Shown piece by piece: positions 19,692-19,731 of a stretch of 19,731 bases of DNA. The stretch lies in assembly GCA_026389055.1 (NCBI GenBank), contig JAPLIO010000220.1, positions 1 to 19,731 on the forward strand, in the 5' to 3' direction. The notes beneath the pieces were generated by a model that worked only from the letters and a program-made list of their open reading frames with translations, did no database searches and was not told where the DNA came from. Origin of the DNA: Candidatus Melainabacteria bacterium. GTDB lineage: Bacteria; Cyanobacteriota; Vampirovibrionia; Vampirovibrionales; JAJTHC01. Each line of letters opens with the position of its first letter. Position 1 is the first letter of the stretch. Position numbers and translations under genes: made by a program.

Positions 19692-19731
19692 CGGCTGAAA
19701 ATCTCTATCAATCACTCTTTTAAAATTTATA

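Overview
The window is a compact bacterial chromosome segment of moderate GC. It carries about seventeen complete protein genes, one gene tail at the left edge and two tRNA genes. I see no insertion sequence, prophage, integrase or CRISPR array. Kdo activation (kdsB) and a FliI-type export ATPase point to a Gram-negative, probably flagellated cell. The 349-residue saccharopine-dehydrogenase-like protein and the methionine gamma-lyase-like protein resemble, from memory, families widespread in Cyanobacteria. Together with flagellar and Kdo genes this fits a non-photosynthetic cyanobacterial relative (Vampirovibrionia/Melainabacteria type). That placement is inference; no ribosomal marker is present.

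Layout, left to right. Enolase (minus strand) converges on a gene tail at the left edge. A TM2-domain membrane protein follows. A tight plus-strand operon then encodes a variant ThyX, a Tat-exported Fe/Mn superoxide dismutase and an Sfp/EntD-like phosphopantetheinyl transferase. Next come tRNA-Ala(CGC) and a Gln/Gly/Tyr-rich repeat protein (minus), then lone fliI (plus) converging on a small tautomerase (minus), then a second low-complexity protein (minus). hisD and an aspartase-like gene (plus) follow. A radical SAM/SPASM-like protein that has lost one cluster cysteine (minus) converges on the aspartase gene. The saccharopine-dehydrogenase-like gene and kdsB form a minus-strand operon. Then come a small membrane protein, a methionine gamma-lyase-like PLP enzyme, tRNA-Ser(CGA), a YraN nuclease-like gene (plus), a coiled-coil protein, a SprA-related HExxH protein, and a divergent matrixin-like metalloprotease at the right edge.

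Working logic. Most genes are scattered housekeeping functions in single-gene units. Only two operons are convincing (thyX-sod-PPTase; saccharopine-dehydrogenase-like-kdsB). Many plus-strand genes appear to be driven by extended -10 promoters (TGnTAnnAT) with poor -35 boxes. Four convergent gene pairs have stop codons 0 to 4 nt apart. Five genes start with two to four tandem ATG codons. The most unusual items are the degenerate radical SAM/SPASM protein, the repeat-containing prion-like protein, and a divergent pair of putative metalloproteases separated by a dyad and an AG microsatellite.
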